A stretch of DNA of 36,954 nucleotides from Deltaproteobacteria bacterium. Its GTDB lineage: Bacteria; Desulfobacterota; Desulfobulbia; Desulfobulbales; VMSU01. A model generated the notes under the pieces. That model ran no database searches. It was not told the origin of the DNA and saw only the letters and a program-made list of their open reading frames with translations. Both the position numbers and the translations under genes were made by a program. The first letter of the stretch is position 1, and every line of letters begins with the position of its first letter. Shown in pieces: positions 36,814 to 36,954 of this stretch. Location: positions 1 to 36,954 of the forward strand of contig JAJYJA010000002.1 of the NCBI GenBank assembly GCA_021789795.1, in the 5' to 3' direction.

Positions 36814-36954
36814 ATGAATACCACCAGCTCCAAGCGGCTATCCTTTCTCGACCGTTTTCTCACCCTGTGGATCTTCCTGGCCATGTTCACAGGCGTCACG
36901 ACCGGCTGGCTCTACCCCGGCGTCCGCCAGCTGATCAACTCCTTTCAGGTCGGC
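36814..36954 (+). CDS. ACR3-family arsenite efflux transporter, N-terminal fragment (truncated by window end)
   Basis: [52 protein letters not shown]; directly after arsR. Confidence 0.82.
   Translation, partial: MNTTSSKRLSFLDRFLTLWIFLAMFTGVTTGWLYPGVRQLINSFQVG

Overview
Window from a high-GC, sulfate-reducing or sulfur-metabolising Desulfobacterota-type genome (inferred from a complete dsrMKJOP operon). Left to right: a likely rRNA-operon promoter/leader running off the left edge on the minus strand; three small exported proteins; a MacA-MacB-TolC-like efflux operon; a PilZ-MotA-MotB motility block; a REC-HD-GYP regulator with a degenerate GGDEF tail, downstream of ettA; an eight-gene MoxR/DUF58/Bat operon; a HemY-type protoporphyrinogen oxidase with a divergent flavodoxin; cobO; a TPR protein and a Bax-like glucosaminidase; tRNA-Arg(TCT); HU; a fused cysteine synthase/cysteinyl-tRNA synthetase; dsrMKJOP preceded by an RsbRD_N-like gene; and the start of an arsR-acr3 operon. 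Main points of interest: (1) a ~150-bp, nearly fully palindromic, TSD-flanked non-coding mobile repeat in three copies, one inserted exactly at an overlapping stop/start junction without breaking either gene; (2) a CysM-CysRS fusion that keeps the Zn/cysteine ligands but has altered HIGH and KMSKS motifs; (3) an orphan intrinsic terminator with a structured upstream region between arsR and the RsbRD_N/dsr genes. No CRISPR array, integrase or transposase gene was seen. All calls come from reading the sequence; no database search was run.
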